A DNA stretch of 64,000 nt. Origin: Sphingobacterium sp. R2 (GTDB lineage: Bacteria; Bacteroidota; Bacteroidia; Sphingobacteriales; Sphingobacteriaceae). Under the pieces are notes generated by a model. The model was not told where the DNA came from, did no database searches, and saw nothing but the letters and a program-made list of their open reading frames with translations. This document shows, piece after piece, positions 50,934-60,270 of the stretch (positions are counted from its first letter, which is position 1; each line of letters begins with the position of its first letter). Where the stretch lies: assembly GCF_040760075.1 (NCBI RefSeq), contig NZ_CP142884.1, forward strand, positions 3,472,001 through 3,536,000, written 5' to 3'. The translations under genes were made by a program, and so were the position numbers.

Positions 50934-52711
50934 GCAACGCTGTAAAAACTGCACTGCTAATGCTGCTGTATGGTACGGCAGCATTACACGGTCACGCGCA
51001 GCAGCAGGCTATGAATAGTATGGCCTATAATGTTGGTGCCAATTGGAAGTTTCATGCAGGTGAAGGCAAGGACAGCAGCTGGAACGCAAAAAACTATCGG
51101 GATCAACATTGGGCAAGCGTGGTTTCTGATAAACCGCTCAAAGAGCAGGGGCAACTGTTACAACAGGGTTTTGGCTGGTACCGCAAGCAACTGGTCTTTC
51201 CGGCGCCGATGCAGCAAAAAATTGCCGAGGCAGAAGGCGTGCAAATCGACCTCGGTCAATTTGCAGCCTGTGAAGAAGTGTATGTCAATGGAATATTAGT
51301 CGGTAAAACGGGGGAGTTTCCGCCTAATTTTGCCGGCTACTTTGATCAGCAACGTCGGTATTTTGTTCCCCTGGAAGCACTTGATCTTACCGGTGACAAT
51401 GTGATTGCCATCAAATTTTTTGATGGGTGGAGCGCCAATGGCGGCTTCTTGAATGCAGCTGTAATGACGGTAGAACCCGCTTCAACAGTCGATAAACTTA
51501 AGCTGAAAGTTAACGTACAGGATGACGATTATATTTTTCTGGGTGAGGATAGTATCGCCATAGCACCGACTATAGAAAACAAAGGTAAAAAATCGCTGGG
51601 TGCAACCGTCAAAATTGTAGTGACCACGGATGCGTATAAACCGGTCAAATCGCAGGAGTTGAAGATCGATATTCCCGCACATGCGACAGCTACCATGGGT
51701 ACCTTTGGGTTAAAAAATGCAGAGCCGGGATTTTACCGCTACAAGGTGTCTGTGGAGATGGATGGGGGCCAAAAGCTGGAAGAGCAGTTGAACGTAGGTT
51801 ATGAGCCCGAAAAGATTGCTTCGCCGAACGATGAAGCAGCAGATTTTGATACATTCTGGAAGACCAATAAAGCGCAGCTCGCTAACGTACAGCCTGATTA
51901 TCAACTGATGCTGATTCCAGAGCAGTCCAAGCTCGATTATGAGATGTACCACGTATCCATGCGCTCGCTGGATAATGAACTGATCATGGGCTACTACGCT
52001 AAACCTAAAAAGGCAGGAAAGCACCCCGTCATTGTGGAGTATATGGGCTATGGGTCAAAACCCTATTTTCCGAATCAAAGCTGGGATGGGTTTGCCTATT
52101 TTGTACTTTCCATCCGCGGACAGGCATTGAATGAGAAGTCCAATCATTTCGGTACCTGGTTTACCTACGGGATAGACAATAAAAATACGTATTACTATCG
52201 CGGGGCATTTATGGATGTGCTGCGTGCGCTGGATTTTGTCAGCTCAAGGGATGAAATCGATGGGGAGCGTATTGCTGTGCGCGGATCAAGTCAGGGAGGC
52301 GCATTGTCGGTCGTCGCCGCATCGCTGGATACTCGTGTAAAGGCATTGGCCATTGGTATTCCTTTTTTATCCGATTTTCAGGATTATTTCCAAATCGCGC
52401 CCTGGCCAAAATCGGATGTGGATCATTACCGGACACAACATCCGGAGGTAAGCTGGAAAAAGGTGTACCAGACGCTTTCCTATTTCGATATTAAAAATCT
52501 GGCCAGCCGAATCCGTGTACCATTGGTCATGGGCATTGGCGTGCAGGACAACGTTTGTCCGCCACATATCAATTTTGCCGCTTATAATCAGGTGAAAAGT
52601 GAAAAATCATGGATGGCTTTTCCCCAACATGGACATAGCACCGGGAATGCATTTTACGAGGCTGGATTGGAGCTGTTTCGACGCACCCTCCAAGTTGGAA
52701 AAGCAAGATAA
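50930..52711 (+). CDS. CE7-type acetyl esterase with N-terminal galactose-binding-like domain
   Basis: The 593-residue secreted protein (signal ending HGHAQ) has a beta-sandwich carbohydrate-binding-like domain (residues 35-180: VQIDLGQFAACEEVYVNGIL), a linker domain, and a C-terminal alpha/beta-hydrolase of the acetyl-xylan-esterase (CE7) type. Catalytic parts are RGSSQGGAL (nucleophile Ser, near residue 450), GIGVQDNVCPPH (Asp) and FPQHGHSTGN (His). It would remove acetyl groups from acetylated mannan so that the GH5 and GH26 enzymes can act. It overlaps GH5 by four bases. Confidence 0.85.
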   Translation: MSNAVKTALLMLLYGTAALHGHAQQQAMNSMAYNVGANWKFHAGEGKDSSWNAKNYRDQHWASVVSDKPLKEQGQLLQQGFGWYRKQLVFPAPMQQKIAEAEGVQIDLGQFAACEEVYVNGILVGKTGEFPPNFAGYFDQQRRYFVPLEALDLTGDNVIAIKFFDGWSANGGFLNAAVMTVEPASTVDKLKLKVNVQDDDYIFLGEDSIAIAPTIENKGKKSLGATVKIVVTTDAYKPVKSQELKIDIPAHATATMGTFGLKNAEPGFYRYKVSVEMDGGQKLEEQLNVGYEPEKIASPNDEAADFDTFWKTNKAQLANVQPDYQLMLIPEQSKLDYEMYHVSMRSLDNELIMGYYAKPKKAGKHPVIVEYMGYGSKPYFPNQSWDGFAYFVLSIRGQALNEKSNHFGTWFTYGIDNKNTYYYRGAFMDVLRALDFVSSRDEIDGERIAVRGSSQGGALSVVAASLDTRVKALAIGIPFLSDFQDYFQIAPWPKSDVDHYRTQHPEVSWKKVYQTLSYFDIKNLASRIRVPLVMGIGVQDNVCPPHINFAAYNQVKSEKSWMAFPQHGHSTGNAFYEAGLELFRRTLQVGKAR

Positions 52712-52753
52712 ATCAAACATACAGAAGAACTTACTTTATATTTAATTCGAATC

Positions 52754-53923
52754 ATGAGTACATTATTTGAACAACGTCTTAAAGACGTTGAAGCAGATTA
52801 CTTTGCCCTATTGGAAAGAAAAAACTACCCAGTGAAGGACAGCAACGGCATTTACCAACGCTATCATAATCCGGTCATTACGGCGGCGCATACACCGCTG
52901 TTCTGGCGATACGACTTAAACGAACAGCGCAATCCATTTTTGATGGAACGATTTGGTATCAATGGAACCTTTAATGCCGGTGCGATCAAATGGAACGATA
53001 AGTACCTGTTGGTCGTACGGGTCGAGGGAAATGACCGCAAGTCTTTCTTTGCCATAGCAGAAAGCCCAAATGGAATCGACAATTTTAAGTTCTGGGATTT
53101 TCCGGTCGATCTTCCCGAAACGGACAATCCTGATACCAATGTCTACGATATGCGTTTGACGCTGCACGAAGACGGCTGGATTTATGGTATTTTCTGTTCG
53201 GAACGGAAAGATCCGGCAGCACCTTCCGGCGATTTATCTTCGGCCGTGGCGGCAGCAGGAATTGTACGGACAAAAGATCTAAAGCACTGGGAAAGGCTAC
53301 CCGATTTGGTCGCAAAGAGCCAGCAGCGCAATGTGGTGCTGCACCCCGAATTTGTCGACGGAAAATATGCTTTATATACCCGCCCTCAGGATGGGTTTAT
53401 CGATACTGGAAGTGGTGGTGGAATCGGATGGGCACTGGTGGATACGATGGAGAATGCGATTGTAAGCGAAGAAAAAATTATAAATCATCGGTATTATCAC
53501 ACCATCAAGGAGTTAAAAAATGGCGAAGGGCCCGCACCCATAAAAACGCCGAAAGGCTGGTTGCACCTCGCGCATGGCGTCCGCGCATGTGCTGCTGGTC
53601 TTCGCTATGTCCTGTATGTTTATCTGACAGATCTAGCTGCTCCGGACAAACTCATTGCTGAACCTGCCGGCCATCTGATGGCACCAATGGGCGAGGAACG
53701 CGTCGGTGATGTTTCAAATGTACTTTTTAGCAATGGCTGGATAGCCGATGACGATGGAACAGTTTATCTTTATTATGCCTCGAGTGATACCCGCATGCAC
53801 GTGGCCGTATCTTCAATCGAAAAACTAGTGGATTATTGCTTGTCTACAACAGTGGATGGCATGCGGTCAAAAACATCTGTCGAGACGCTGGTAAAGATTA
53901 TTTCGAAAAACTTAAACCAATAA
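52754..53923 (+). CDS. GH130 4-O-beta-D-mannosyl-D-glucose phosphorylase
   Basis: The 389-residue protein has no signal peptide, so it is cytoplasmic. GH130_1 signatures are [40 protein letters not shown], the catalytic-site [20 protein letters not shown] and [17 protein letters not shown]. The enzyme phosphorolyses mannosyl-glucose to mannose-1-phosphate and glucose. Its neighbour is cellobiose 2-epimerase, which makes mannosyl-glucose from mannobiose, and the pair is the known mannan pathway first described in Bacteroides fragilis. Confidence 0.92.
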   Translation: MSTLFEQRLKDVEADYFALLERKNYPVKDSNGIYQRYHNPVITAAHTPLFWRYDLNEQRNPFLMERFGINGTFNAGAIKWNDKYLLVVRVEGNDRKSFFAIAESPNGIDNFKFWDFPVDLPETDNPDTNVYDMRLTLHEDGWIYGIFCSERKDPAAPSGDLSSAVAAAGIVRTKDLKHWERLPDLVAKSQQRNVVLHPEFVDGKYALYTRPQDGFIDTGSGGGIGWALVDTMENAIVSEEKIINHRYYHTIKELKNGEGPAPIKTPKGWLHLAHGVRACAAGLRYVLYVYLTDLAAPDKLIAEPAGHLMAPMGEERVGDVSNVLFSNGWIADDDGTVYLYYASSDTRMHVAVSSIEKLVDYCLSTTVDGMRSKTSVETLVKIISKNLNQ

Positions 53924-53953
53924 AATGTTTAAATTTATCGCAAAACGAGAATA

Positions 53954-55348
53954 ATGAGTAAAACGGAACATATTACATTAAAGGAAAAAATCGGTTATGG
54001 ACTAGGGGATGCCGCTTCGTCCATGTTCTGGAAATTATTTAGCATGTACCTGATGTTTTTCTATACCGATATCTTCGGGATGGAAGCAAAAGTGGTGGGC
54101 ACCATGTTTCTGGTCACGCGTGTCTGGGATTCTTTGTTTGACCCTGTTATTGGTGTGCTGGCAGATCGTACGCAGTCTAAATGGGGAAAATTCAGACCCT
54201 ACCTGCTGTATGTAGCGGTACCGTTTGGCGTCATTGGGGTGTTTACGTTCTACACGCCAGCACTTGCCGAAAGCGGCAAGCTGCTGTATGCATATGTGAC
54301 ATATTCGATCATGATGATGGTCTATTCAGCCATCAATGTGCCTTATGCTTCTTTGTTAGGGGTAATGAGTGCATCGCCCAAAACCAGAAGTGTATTGGCC
54401 ACTTTCCGAATGACTTTTGCCTATCTCGGAAGTTTCGTGACGCTATTGCTCTTCAATCCAATGGTCAATTTTTTTAGTGGCTACAACCCGCATATAGAAG
54501 CGCAGCAGCAGGGCTGGGCGATGGCTGCAGCGGTAATTGCGCTCTGCGCCGTCGTTCTATTTCTGCTCTGCTTTGCTTGGACGCGTGAACGGGTTCAGCC
54601 GGTAACGGATACGAAAAGTAGTCTTAAGCAGGATATCAAAGATTTATGTAACAACAGTCCCTGGTGGATTTTATTGGGAGCAGGAGTTTCAACATTGGTA
54701 TTCAATTCGGTTCGCGATGGGGCAGCACTTTATTATTTCAAGTATTATGTCCACGAAGCGCATTATGGTAAAATTGTGTTGCTGAATATTCCCTTTGTGT
54801 TGAGTGGCCTTTACCTGGCATTGGGTCAGATCGCCAATATCATAGGTGTAGTTTTGGCGGCTCCATTGAGCAATAAAATCGGGAAGAAAAATACATTTAT
54901 GTTAGCTATGCTCTTGGCAACAGGAGGTAGTATCGTATTCTATTGGCTCGATGAGAGCCAGATTTGGGGAATTTTTGGCCTGCAGATCGTGATCAGTAGC
55001 TGCGCTGGAACAGTGTTTCCATTACTGTGGTCTATGTATGCCGACTGTGCGGATTATTCGGAGTTGAAGACAGGCAATAGGGCAACAGGTCTAATCTTTA
55101 GTTCGTCGTCGATGAGCCAAAAATTGGGCTGGGCGCTCGGGACAGCAGTAACCGGATGGTTGCTTGGCTATTTTGGCTTTCAGGCCAACCAGCTGCAGTC
55201 GGAGGAGACGCTGAGTGGAATAAAAATGTTTTTGAGCCTATTTCCAGCCATAGGAACAGTATTGTCAATTGTGTTTATCAGTCTTTACCCGCTGACAGAC
55301 AAAAGAATGCAAGAGATTGCTGCACAGCTTGCCGAGCGTCGCACGTGA
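53954..55348 (+). CDS. GPH-family sugar:cation symporter (MFS)
   Basis: The 464-residue inner-membrane protein has twelve hydrophobic segments and glycoside-pentoside-hexuronide features: KEKIGYGLGDAASSMFWKLF at the N-terminus, DPVIGVLADRTQSKWGKFRP (motif after TM2), and YADCADYSELKTGNRATGLI in the second half. It carries mannobiose or related oligosaccharides from the periplasm into the cytoplasm with H+ or Na+. It is placed between the phosphorylase and the epimerase, consistent with feeding both. Confidence 0.93.
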   Translation: MSKTEHITLKEKIGYGLGDAASSMFWKLFSMYLMFFYTDIFGMEAKVVGTMFLVTRVWDSLFDPVIGVLADRTQSKWGKFRPYLLYVAVPFGVIGVFTFYTPALAESGKLLYAYVTYSIMMMVYSAINVPYASLLGVMSASPKTRSVLATFRMTFAYLGSFVTLLLFNPMVNFFSGYNPHIEAQQQGWAMAAAVIALCAVVLFLLCFAWTRERVQPVTDTKSSLKQDIKDLCNNSPWWILLGAGVSTLVFNSVRDGAALYYFKYYVHEAHYGKIVLLNIPFVLSGLYLALGQIANIIGVVLAAPLSNKIGKKNTFMLAMLLATGGSIVFYWLDESQIWGIFGLQIVISSCAGTVFPLLWSMYADCADYSELKTGNRATGLIFSSSSMSQKLGWALGTAVTGWLLGYFGFQANQLQSEETLSGIKMFLSLFPAIGTVLSIVFISLYPLTDKRMQEIAAQLAERRT

Positions 55349-55370
55349 TTCAAAGAGAAAAGTCGAAACA

Positions 55371-56537
55371 ATGAGAGGTTTTAAAGAAGAAATTGAAAAT
55401 AATATCCTTCCCTATTGGATGGACAAAATGGTGGACACAGCGAATGGTGGCTTTTTTGGCCGCATTGACGGGAACAATGTATTGCATAGGTGTGCCAACA
55501 AAGGAGTGGTGATGCATGCGAGAATCCTGTGGACATTTTCCGCTGCTTACCGTGTTCTACGGCGCGACGCCTACCGGCAGATTGCAGAAAGAGCGTACTG
55601 CTATCTTAGGGACTACTTTCTGGATAAACAGTATGGTGGCGTGTATTGGGAACTTGATTTCCGAGGACATCCAGTGAACCGTAAAAAACAAACTTACGCC
55701 CAGGGATTTGCACTCTATGCGTTTTCCGAATATTACCGTGCAACGGGGTGCTCGGAGGCACTGGACTATGCAAAAAAACAATTTTATCAGATCGAACGCT
55801 GCAAAGATGATGAATTAGGCGGGTACAGGGAAGCTTTTACTGAAGACTGGCAACCCATTGCCGATATGCGTCTCAGCGCGAAAGATGAAAACGAAGCAAA
55901 GACCATGAATACCCACCTGCATATTTTGGAACCTTATACCAACCTACTCCGTATATGGATGGATGAAGACCTGATGAAGGCACAGGCTGATTTGATAACC
56001 TTATTCCTGGAAAGGATATATAGCGAAGCTACGGGACATCTCCAGCTCTTTTTTGATGAAACATGGCAGGTAAAAGGGGAAGCGCAATCATTCGGACACG
56101 ATATTGAAGCGGTTTGGCTATTGTTGGAAGCCGCCAAGGTGCTCGGTGATCCGGATCTGCTGGAGAAAGTGAAAGCTGTCGTTATACCTATTGGCCATGC
56201 CGCACTGCAGGGTATTTTGCCGGATGGTGGCCTCGCCTATGAACGGAAAGGCGGGCATTGGGATCGCGAACGCCATTGGTGGGTACAGGCCGAAGCAGTG
56301 CTGGGGTTTTCATATCTTGGGCAGATGTTGGATGACGGATTCTTTCAGGAAAAAGCAGAAAGCATATGGTCGTATATTCAATCAAATATGGTCGATCACG
56401 AAGGAGGTGAGTGGTATTGGAGCAGGCTTGAAAATGGAAAAGTAAATAGAAAAGAAGATAAAGCTGGGTTCTGGAAGTGCCCCTACCACAATGGGCGCAT
56501 GTGTTTGGAAATGATCGAAAATTTTAGAATGATATGA
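55371..56537 (+). CDS. Cellobiose 2-epimerase (AGE family)
   Basis: ATG 55371 (MRGFKEEIENNILPYWMDKM) is the likely start; the frame also opens within the preceding gene at 55317. The (alpha/alpha)6 barrel shows GGFFGRIDGNNV, VVMHARILWTFSAAYR, QTYAQGFALYAFSEYYRATG, MNTHLHILEPYTNLLRIW, then the catalytic histidines in SFGHDIEAVWLL, RHWWVQAEAVLGF and CPYHNGRMCLEM. The enzyme inverts C2 of the reducing glucose or mannose of beta-1,4 disaccharides. It converts mannobiose to mannosyl-glucose for the GH130 enzyme. Its end overlaps the GH26 start by four bases. Confidence 0.92.
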   Translation: MRGFKEEIENNILPYWMDKMVDTANGGFFGRIDGNNVLHRCANKGVVMHARILWTFSAAYRVLRRDAYRQIAERAYCYLRDYFLDKQYGGVYWELDFRGHPVNRKKQTYAQGFALYAFSEYYRATGCSEALDYAKKQFYQIERCKDDELGGYREAFTEDWQPIADMRLSAKDENEAKTMNTHLHILEPYTNLLRIWMDEDLMKAQADLITLFLERIYSEATGHLQLFFDETWQVKGEAQSFGHDIEAVWLLLEAAKVLGDPDLLEKVKAVVIPIGHAALQGILPDGGLAYERKGGHWDRERHWWVQAEAVLGFSYLGQMLDDGFFQEKAESIWSYIQSNMVDHEGGEWYWSRLENGKVNRKEDKAGFWKCPYHNGRMCLEMIENFRMI

Positions 56538-57667
56538 TGAAAAAAAAAGTTGCTTTCTACTTGATCCTGTTCGCAATGCTCTTCAATAATCTTTTGGCGC
56601 AATCCAATGGACCTATTGATCGTATGGCCACAAGTGAAACCGTAGCGTTGTACAACTACTTAAAAGCAGTTCAATCAAAAGGAAAAGTCCTTCTGGGCCA
56701 ACAGGATGCACTTTGTTATGGCCGATATTGGAGGGGAGACTCCAACCGGAGTGATATAAAAGAAATAACAGGCAGTCACCCAGCACTGCTTGGGCTCGAT
56801 TTTCAACAACTCACACATGAGGATAAGGGCTATCGGGAAAGTGAAACCAAAAGGCTTGTAAAGGTGGTGAAGGATATGTATCGAAGAGGAGGGATTATTA
56901 CCTTTTCATGGCACATGTCAAATCCTGTAAACGGCGGATCCTACGAATGGAAAAGTAATCCGCAGATTGCCGTGAGCCAAATTTTGCCAGGGGGCACTTC
57001 GAATGCTGTTTATCAATCTTATCTTGATCGGATAGCTGATTTCTTGGCGCAGTGTAAGGGTCCGAATGGAGAAGCTATTCCGATTATTTTCAGACCTTTT
57101 CATGAGTTTGATGGCGATTGGTTTTGGTGGGGAAAAGGGCATGCTACTAAGGAAGAATTTGTTCAGTTATGGCGCTATACCGTTCACTATCTGCGAGAAG
57201 AGCTGGGCGTTCACCAAGTGCTCTATGCATTTTCCCCCGACTGTAAGTTTTACACCCGGGCGGAATATCTTGCTCAATTTCCAGGTGATGGATATGTCGA
57301 TATTCTAGGCATGGACAATTATTGGGATTTTCGGCCTGATGGTGCCAATCATCCAGCAGCAGCCGGAATGAAGATGGAAATTGTTTCGGCTTTAGCAGTG
57401 GAAAAAGGTAAGATTGCGGCATTGACTGAAACGGGTCTCGAACGGATTACCGATCCAAACTGGTTTACTACGATTTTGCAACCCATCTTAACGAAATGGC
57501 CAATGGCATACTGTATGCTCTGGCGGAATGCAGACGATATTGCGACCCATTATTATGTACCTACCAAAGATCATCCGGCAGCAGGAGATTTCAACAAATT
57601 TTGTCAATCAGAACATATCCTTCTTCTAAACAACAGCAGGCCATTTTACCATGCAGTACTAAAATGA
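56534..57667 (+). CDS. GH26 beta-mannanase (mannobiose-producing type)
   Basis: The 377-residue secreted protein has a signal peptide (KKVAFYLILFAMLFNNLLAQ) and the GH26 TIM barrel: KVLLGQQDALCYGRYWRGD, ITFSWHMSNPVNGGSYEW, the acid/base IIFRPFHEFDGDWFWWG near residue 180, the substrate tyrosine region GMDNYWDF, and the nucleophile AALTETGLERI near residue 298. It cleaves beta-1,4-mannan, and relatives in epimerase/GH130 loci release mannobiose. It is the last gene of the locus. Confidence 0.92.
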   Translation: MMKKKVAFYLILFAMLFNNLLAQSNGPIDRMATSETVALYNYLKAVQSKGKVLLGQQDALCYGRYWRGDSNRSDIKEITGSHPALLGLDFQQLTHEDKGYRESETKRLVKVVKDMYRRGGIITFSWHMSNPVNGGSYEWKSNPQIAVSQILPGGTSNAVYQSYLDRIADFLAQCKGPNGEAIPIIFRPFHEFDGDWFWWGKGHATKEEFVQLWRYTVHYLREELGVHQVLYAFSPDCKFYTRAEYLAQFPGDGYVDILGMDNYWDFRPDGANHPAAAGMKMEIVSALAVEKGKIAALTETGLERITDPNWFTTILQPILTKWPMAYCMLWRNADDIATHYYVPTKDHPAAGDFNKFCQSEHILLLNNSRPFYHAVLK

Positions 57668-57906
57668 CATAGACTATCCTGCTTACCCGCACCATGCGCT
57701 TCATTTTGATTGCCGGATTCCTCCGGCATAATACAATTCTAGTGTGCAGCCGGTTGTGCAGCCAGTCTATGATCAGTCAAAAATACGAAGCCTATCGGTC
57801 AGCGCTCGGTCATTCATTGTGATGGTATTTGTTGTTGATTTAAAGTGTTTTATGTTTGTTATGTCAATCAGAAATACCGGTATGAAAAAAGGGTTGACGA
57901 TAACAC
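57668..57906. other. Gap after mannan locus with hairpin and promoter
   Basis: TGCCGGA-TTCC-TCCGGCA (57709-57726) forms a 7-bp hairpin soon after the GH26 stop and may end that transcript, although no T tract follows. The rest leads to the promoter at 57828-57858. No gene is seen. Confidence 0.5.
57828..57858 (+). promoter_or_regulatory. Predicted promoter of the DUF6266 cassette
   Basis: TTTG (57828-57831) and TATGTTTG (57851-57858) are separated by exactly 19 nt, a full match to the Bacteroidota housekeeping-sigma consensus TTTG-N19-TAnnTTTG. It lies about 50 nt upstream of ATG 57907. Confidence 0.65.
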
Positions 57907-58551
57907 ATGGGAACTATTGTACATGGAGCAAACGGAGGCTTTAAGGGTAAAGCCGGCTCCGTAATCGGAAGTAGCTGGAAGAGTATCAACTACATTAAAG
58001 GGCTTTACAAAAAAAGAACGAAGCCCGCATCAGAAGCACAGATGATGCAGCAGGAAAAATTCAAAACGCTGATGCGTTTCCTACTGCCCATCAACTTCTT
58101 TTTAAAAATTGGCTTCGGCCTTAAAAACACAGAAAAATTGACACCGATCAACGCGGCATTTCAATTTAATCTGAACAGGGCCATTACGGGCGTTTATCCA
58201 AACTATGCGCTCGACTATGGCAACATCAGCATTGCAGACGGGGGCCTGTACGGTGGTGGAACGGTAGCAGTTGCCTACGATTCGGGCGAATTGACCTACA
58301 GCTGGTCGACGGGCGGTAGCGACGTTTTCGAAACCTTTGGTGACGATCTAGTCTATGTGCTGGCTTACCACCCCGAAAAGGATGAGTTTATCTCTTCCAC
58401 CAAGCCAAGTACGCGGGAGACGGGGGTGGTATCCTTTATGGTGCCTGACCATCTCACGACTGGTTCGGTGCACACCTGGTTATTTTTGTCCAACCGTTCA
58501 AAAACGAAGGTGTCTAAAAGCGTGTATCTAGGCGAGCTACAGCTGATCTAA
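57907..58551 (+). CDS. DUF6266 family protein
   Basis: The 214-residue protein matches DUF6266. Its N-terminal glycine-rich motif GGFKGKAGSVIGSSWKSINY at residues 10-29 is followed by KPASEAQMMQQEKFKTLMRF and a beta-rich rest. It has no signal peptide. The function is unknown. The family is frequent in Bacteroidota, often in multi-copy runs and near phage-like genes. It starts the cassette behind a consensus promoter and is followed by a terminator hairpin before the next gene, so the second copy may be expressed at a lower level. Confidence 0.8.
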   Translation: MGTIVHGANGGFKGKAGSVIGSSWKSINYIKGLYKKRTKPASEAQMMQQEKFKTLMRFLLPINFFLKIGFGLKNTEKLTPINAAFQFNLNRAITGVYPNYALDYGNISIADGGLYGGGTVAVAYDSGELTYSWSTGGSDVFETFGDDLVYVLAYHPEKDEFISSTKPSTRETGVVSFMVPDHLTTGSVHTWLFLSNRSKTKVSKSVYLGELQLI

Positions 58552-58558
58552 TGTTAAC

Positions 58559-58587
58559 GGGCTGAGTCGATCCGGCTCAGCCTTTTT
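58559..58587 (+). terminator. Terminator or attenuator between the two DUF6266 genes
   Basis: GGCTGAG pairs with CTCAGCC over TCGATCCGG and is followed by TTTTT. It starts eight bases after the first DUF6266 stop and ends 14 bases before the ATG of the second, so read-through would be needed for the downstream genes unless another promoter exists. Confidence 0.8.
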
Positions 58588-58600
58588 ATCTCTATTTATT

Positions 58601-59134
58601 ATGGTAAAAAAAGCGCCGACTCCTGCGCAGCTGCGCGTTCGGGAAACATTTAAAATTGCGCGTGCCTTTTTGGCTCCGCTCAATGGATTGATCAAAAAAG
58701 GCTTTGCTGAACAGGCAAAGCGCAAAAAGTCGCTTCCATTCGGGCAGGCCTTGAGTCACACGTTGCGTATCGCAATCAGGCATGAGGCCGGAGGGCCTGT
58801 GGTAGACCCAGCGCTGGTTCTTTTGAGCGACGGTTCCATCGCACCAGCCAATATGCCTATACTAACACGCGAAAAAGATCGCATAATAGTCACGTATACA
58901 GTTCCTAGCGATAACCTATATCCATTGGACGATCAGATTATCCTTTGTGCTTATCAGGTTGAAAAGGGCTATGCTTTTATAAACGAAAAGGTCTGGAGAC
59001 GGTACGATGGGCAGGCCATCTTGCACCTCCCGGCAGGCTTTGAAGCCGACGATTTTCACGTTTACTTGCTGGTCTGCGACAGAAAGGGTAAAAAGTATTC
59101 ACGGTCACGTTATCTAGGGTACTCCACCAAATGA
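58601..59134 (+). CDS. DUF6266 family protein, N-terminally short copy
   Basis: The 177-residue protein begins MVKKAPTPAQLRVRETFKIA, aligning with the KPASEAQMMQQEKFK part of the first copy. It therefore lacks the roughly 35-residue glycine-rich start. The rest (LPFGQALSHTLRIAIRHEAG, then FHVYLLVCDRKGKKYSRSRY) is of the same beta-rich type. It is either a truncated paralogue or a partner subunit. It overlaps the DUF5675 start by four bases (ATGA), so the two are coupled. Confidence 0.75.
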   Translation: MVKKAPTPAQLRVRETFKIARAFLAPLNGLIKKGFAEQAKRKKSLPFGQALSHTLRIAIRHEAGGPVVDPALVLLSDGSIAPANMPILTREKDRIIVTYTVPSDNLYPLDDQIILCAYQVEKGYAFINEKVWRRYDGQAILHLPAGFEADDFHVYLLVCDRKGKKYSRSRYLGYSTK

Positions 59135-59535
59135 AAAAGAAACATATCCTGTTGCTCCAACGTACATATGGCGCACAGGGAACCAACGGTACTATTACCT
59201 ATCAGGGCGAAGTAATCTGCCATACCATTGAGCTGCCCTACCGAAATAACATTCCACGGATCAGTTGCATCCCCATAGGCCAGTATAAACTCGAAAAGCG
59301 GCGCTACCCCAAGCATGGGGAACAGATTGGCATTCCAATCGTGCTCGGACGGGAGGCTATTCTGATTCATGCCGCCAACAATGCATGGAAAGAATTGCAG
59401 GGCTGCATCGCGCCGGTGACGACTTTAACCGGCGAGGGACGAGGGGATTACAGCGGTAAAGCTTTAGCAAAGCTTAAAGCCTTGGTGTATAGCCTTTGGG
59501 ATATGGGGGATGAAGTGTATTTGAATATTCGGTAG
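59131..59535 (+). CDS. DUF5675 family protein
   Basis: The 134-residue protein matches DUF5675, a small phage-associated family. LLLQRTYGAQGTNGTITYQG opens the fold, SCIPIGQYKLEKRRYPKHG is a diagnostic stretch, and AILIHAANNAWKELQGCIAP contains the conserved histidine and cysteine region, reminiscent of L,D-transpeptidase-like or peptidase active sites. There is no signal peptide. The role is unproven; it often sits in lysis or cell-wall-related positions in prophages. It overlaps the DUF6266 gene stop. Confidence 0.82.
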   Translation: MKKKHILLLQRTYGAQGTNGTITYQGEVICHTIELPYRNNIPRISCIPIGQYKLEKRRYPKHGEQIGIPIVLGREAILIHAANNAWKELQGCIAPVTTLTGEGRGDYSGKALAKLKALVYSLWDMGDEVYLNIR

Positions 59536-59814
59536 CAATTTGGAGGACATGAATTTGCGCTGCATTCTTTCTTTTGTGTCATCTTTTAGTTCTCTGACTA
59601 TAGGAATCAAACTCGCTGTGCTCGGACAGTGATTCATATGTACGCCAGATCCCTTCAGATCTTGACAGTCAGAACGCTATATTTTCTATTCCTATACCTG
59701 CTGATTTATCGAAGTTGGTATGGGTGGATGGGAAGTCACAATGCCAGGCTTTCAATTCTTTGTCCTCCTATAGTGCTCGAATAAAGAAGGGAATGATTTT
59801 AAAAAGCTGTAAGT
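59536..59814. other. Gap inside the DUF6266 cassette
   Basis: About 280 bases without a supported gene between DUF5675 and the small proteins. No terminator or consensus promoter is evident. Confidence 0.4.
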
Positions 59815-60105
59815 ATGAAAAAAATCTTAAACAAAATAGGACAGGTGCTGCAGGTGGTTCTTGCGGCGCCTGTTAAATGGCCCGGAAAGGCTGGTAATAT
59901 ATTAAAATATATTGCGTTAGGACTGGGTATTGTGAAAACCGTCATGGAGGAGGATAAGCCTCCTAATGAAAAGTCAATTGCTGATGCGGATGACGGCCGG
60001 AATAATTCGAGCGGCACATTTCAGGGCGCTCCAGGGCCTCCGGCTGACGAATCGAAACAGGCCGTGTTACCCAAAGAAAGGAGTGGAGCGGATGAGGTGG
60101 AATGA
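59815..60105 (+). CDS. Small basic-then-acidic protein of the cassette
   Basis: The 96-residue protein starts MKKILNKIGQVLQVVLAAPV, an amphipathic or hydrophobic helix, continues GKAGNILKYIALGLGIVKTV, and ends in a disordered acidic and proline-rich tail (GAPGPPADESKQAVLPKERS). No homologue is recognised. Its design, a membrane-active helix followed by a flexible tail, and its overlap with the next small membrane gene recall phage lysis accessory proteins, which is inference. Confidence 0.55.
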   Translation: MKKILNKIGQVLQVVLAAPVKWPGKAGNILKYIALGLGIVKTVMEEDKPPNEKSIADADDGRNNSSGTFQGAPGPPADESKQAVLPKERSGADEVE

Positions 60106-60262
60106 TATGCGTATCTCAGCACTCGGTGGAACGATCTGTTCCATCTGGGCCAGTATTTCGCTGGGCGATGTGCTGCAGACGGCATTGACGGCTGCGGTAG
60201 GCACATTGGTCAGTTTTGTGACGAGTAGATTATTGGCGAATTTAGGTAAACGAAAGCGGTGA
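60092..60262 (+). CDS. Small membrane protein, holin-like
   Basis: The 56-residue protein MRWNDMRISALGGTICSIWA, then SISLGDVLQTALTAAVGTLV, and a tail rich in Arg/Lys (NLGKRKR) has two short hydrophobic segments and a positively charged C-terminus, the plan of small holins. The start ATG 60092 overlaps the end of the previous gene (stop 60105), so the two are coupled. Too short to classify firmly. Confidence 0.55.
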   Translation: MRWNDMRISALGGTICSIWASISLGDVLQTALTAAVGTLVSFVTSRLLANLGKRKR

Positions 60263-60270
60263 AAAGGATA

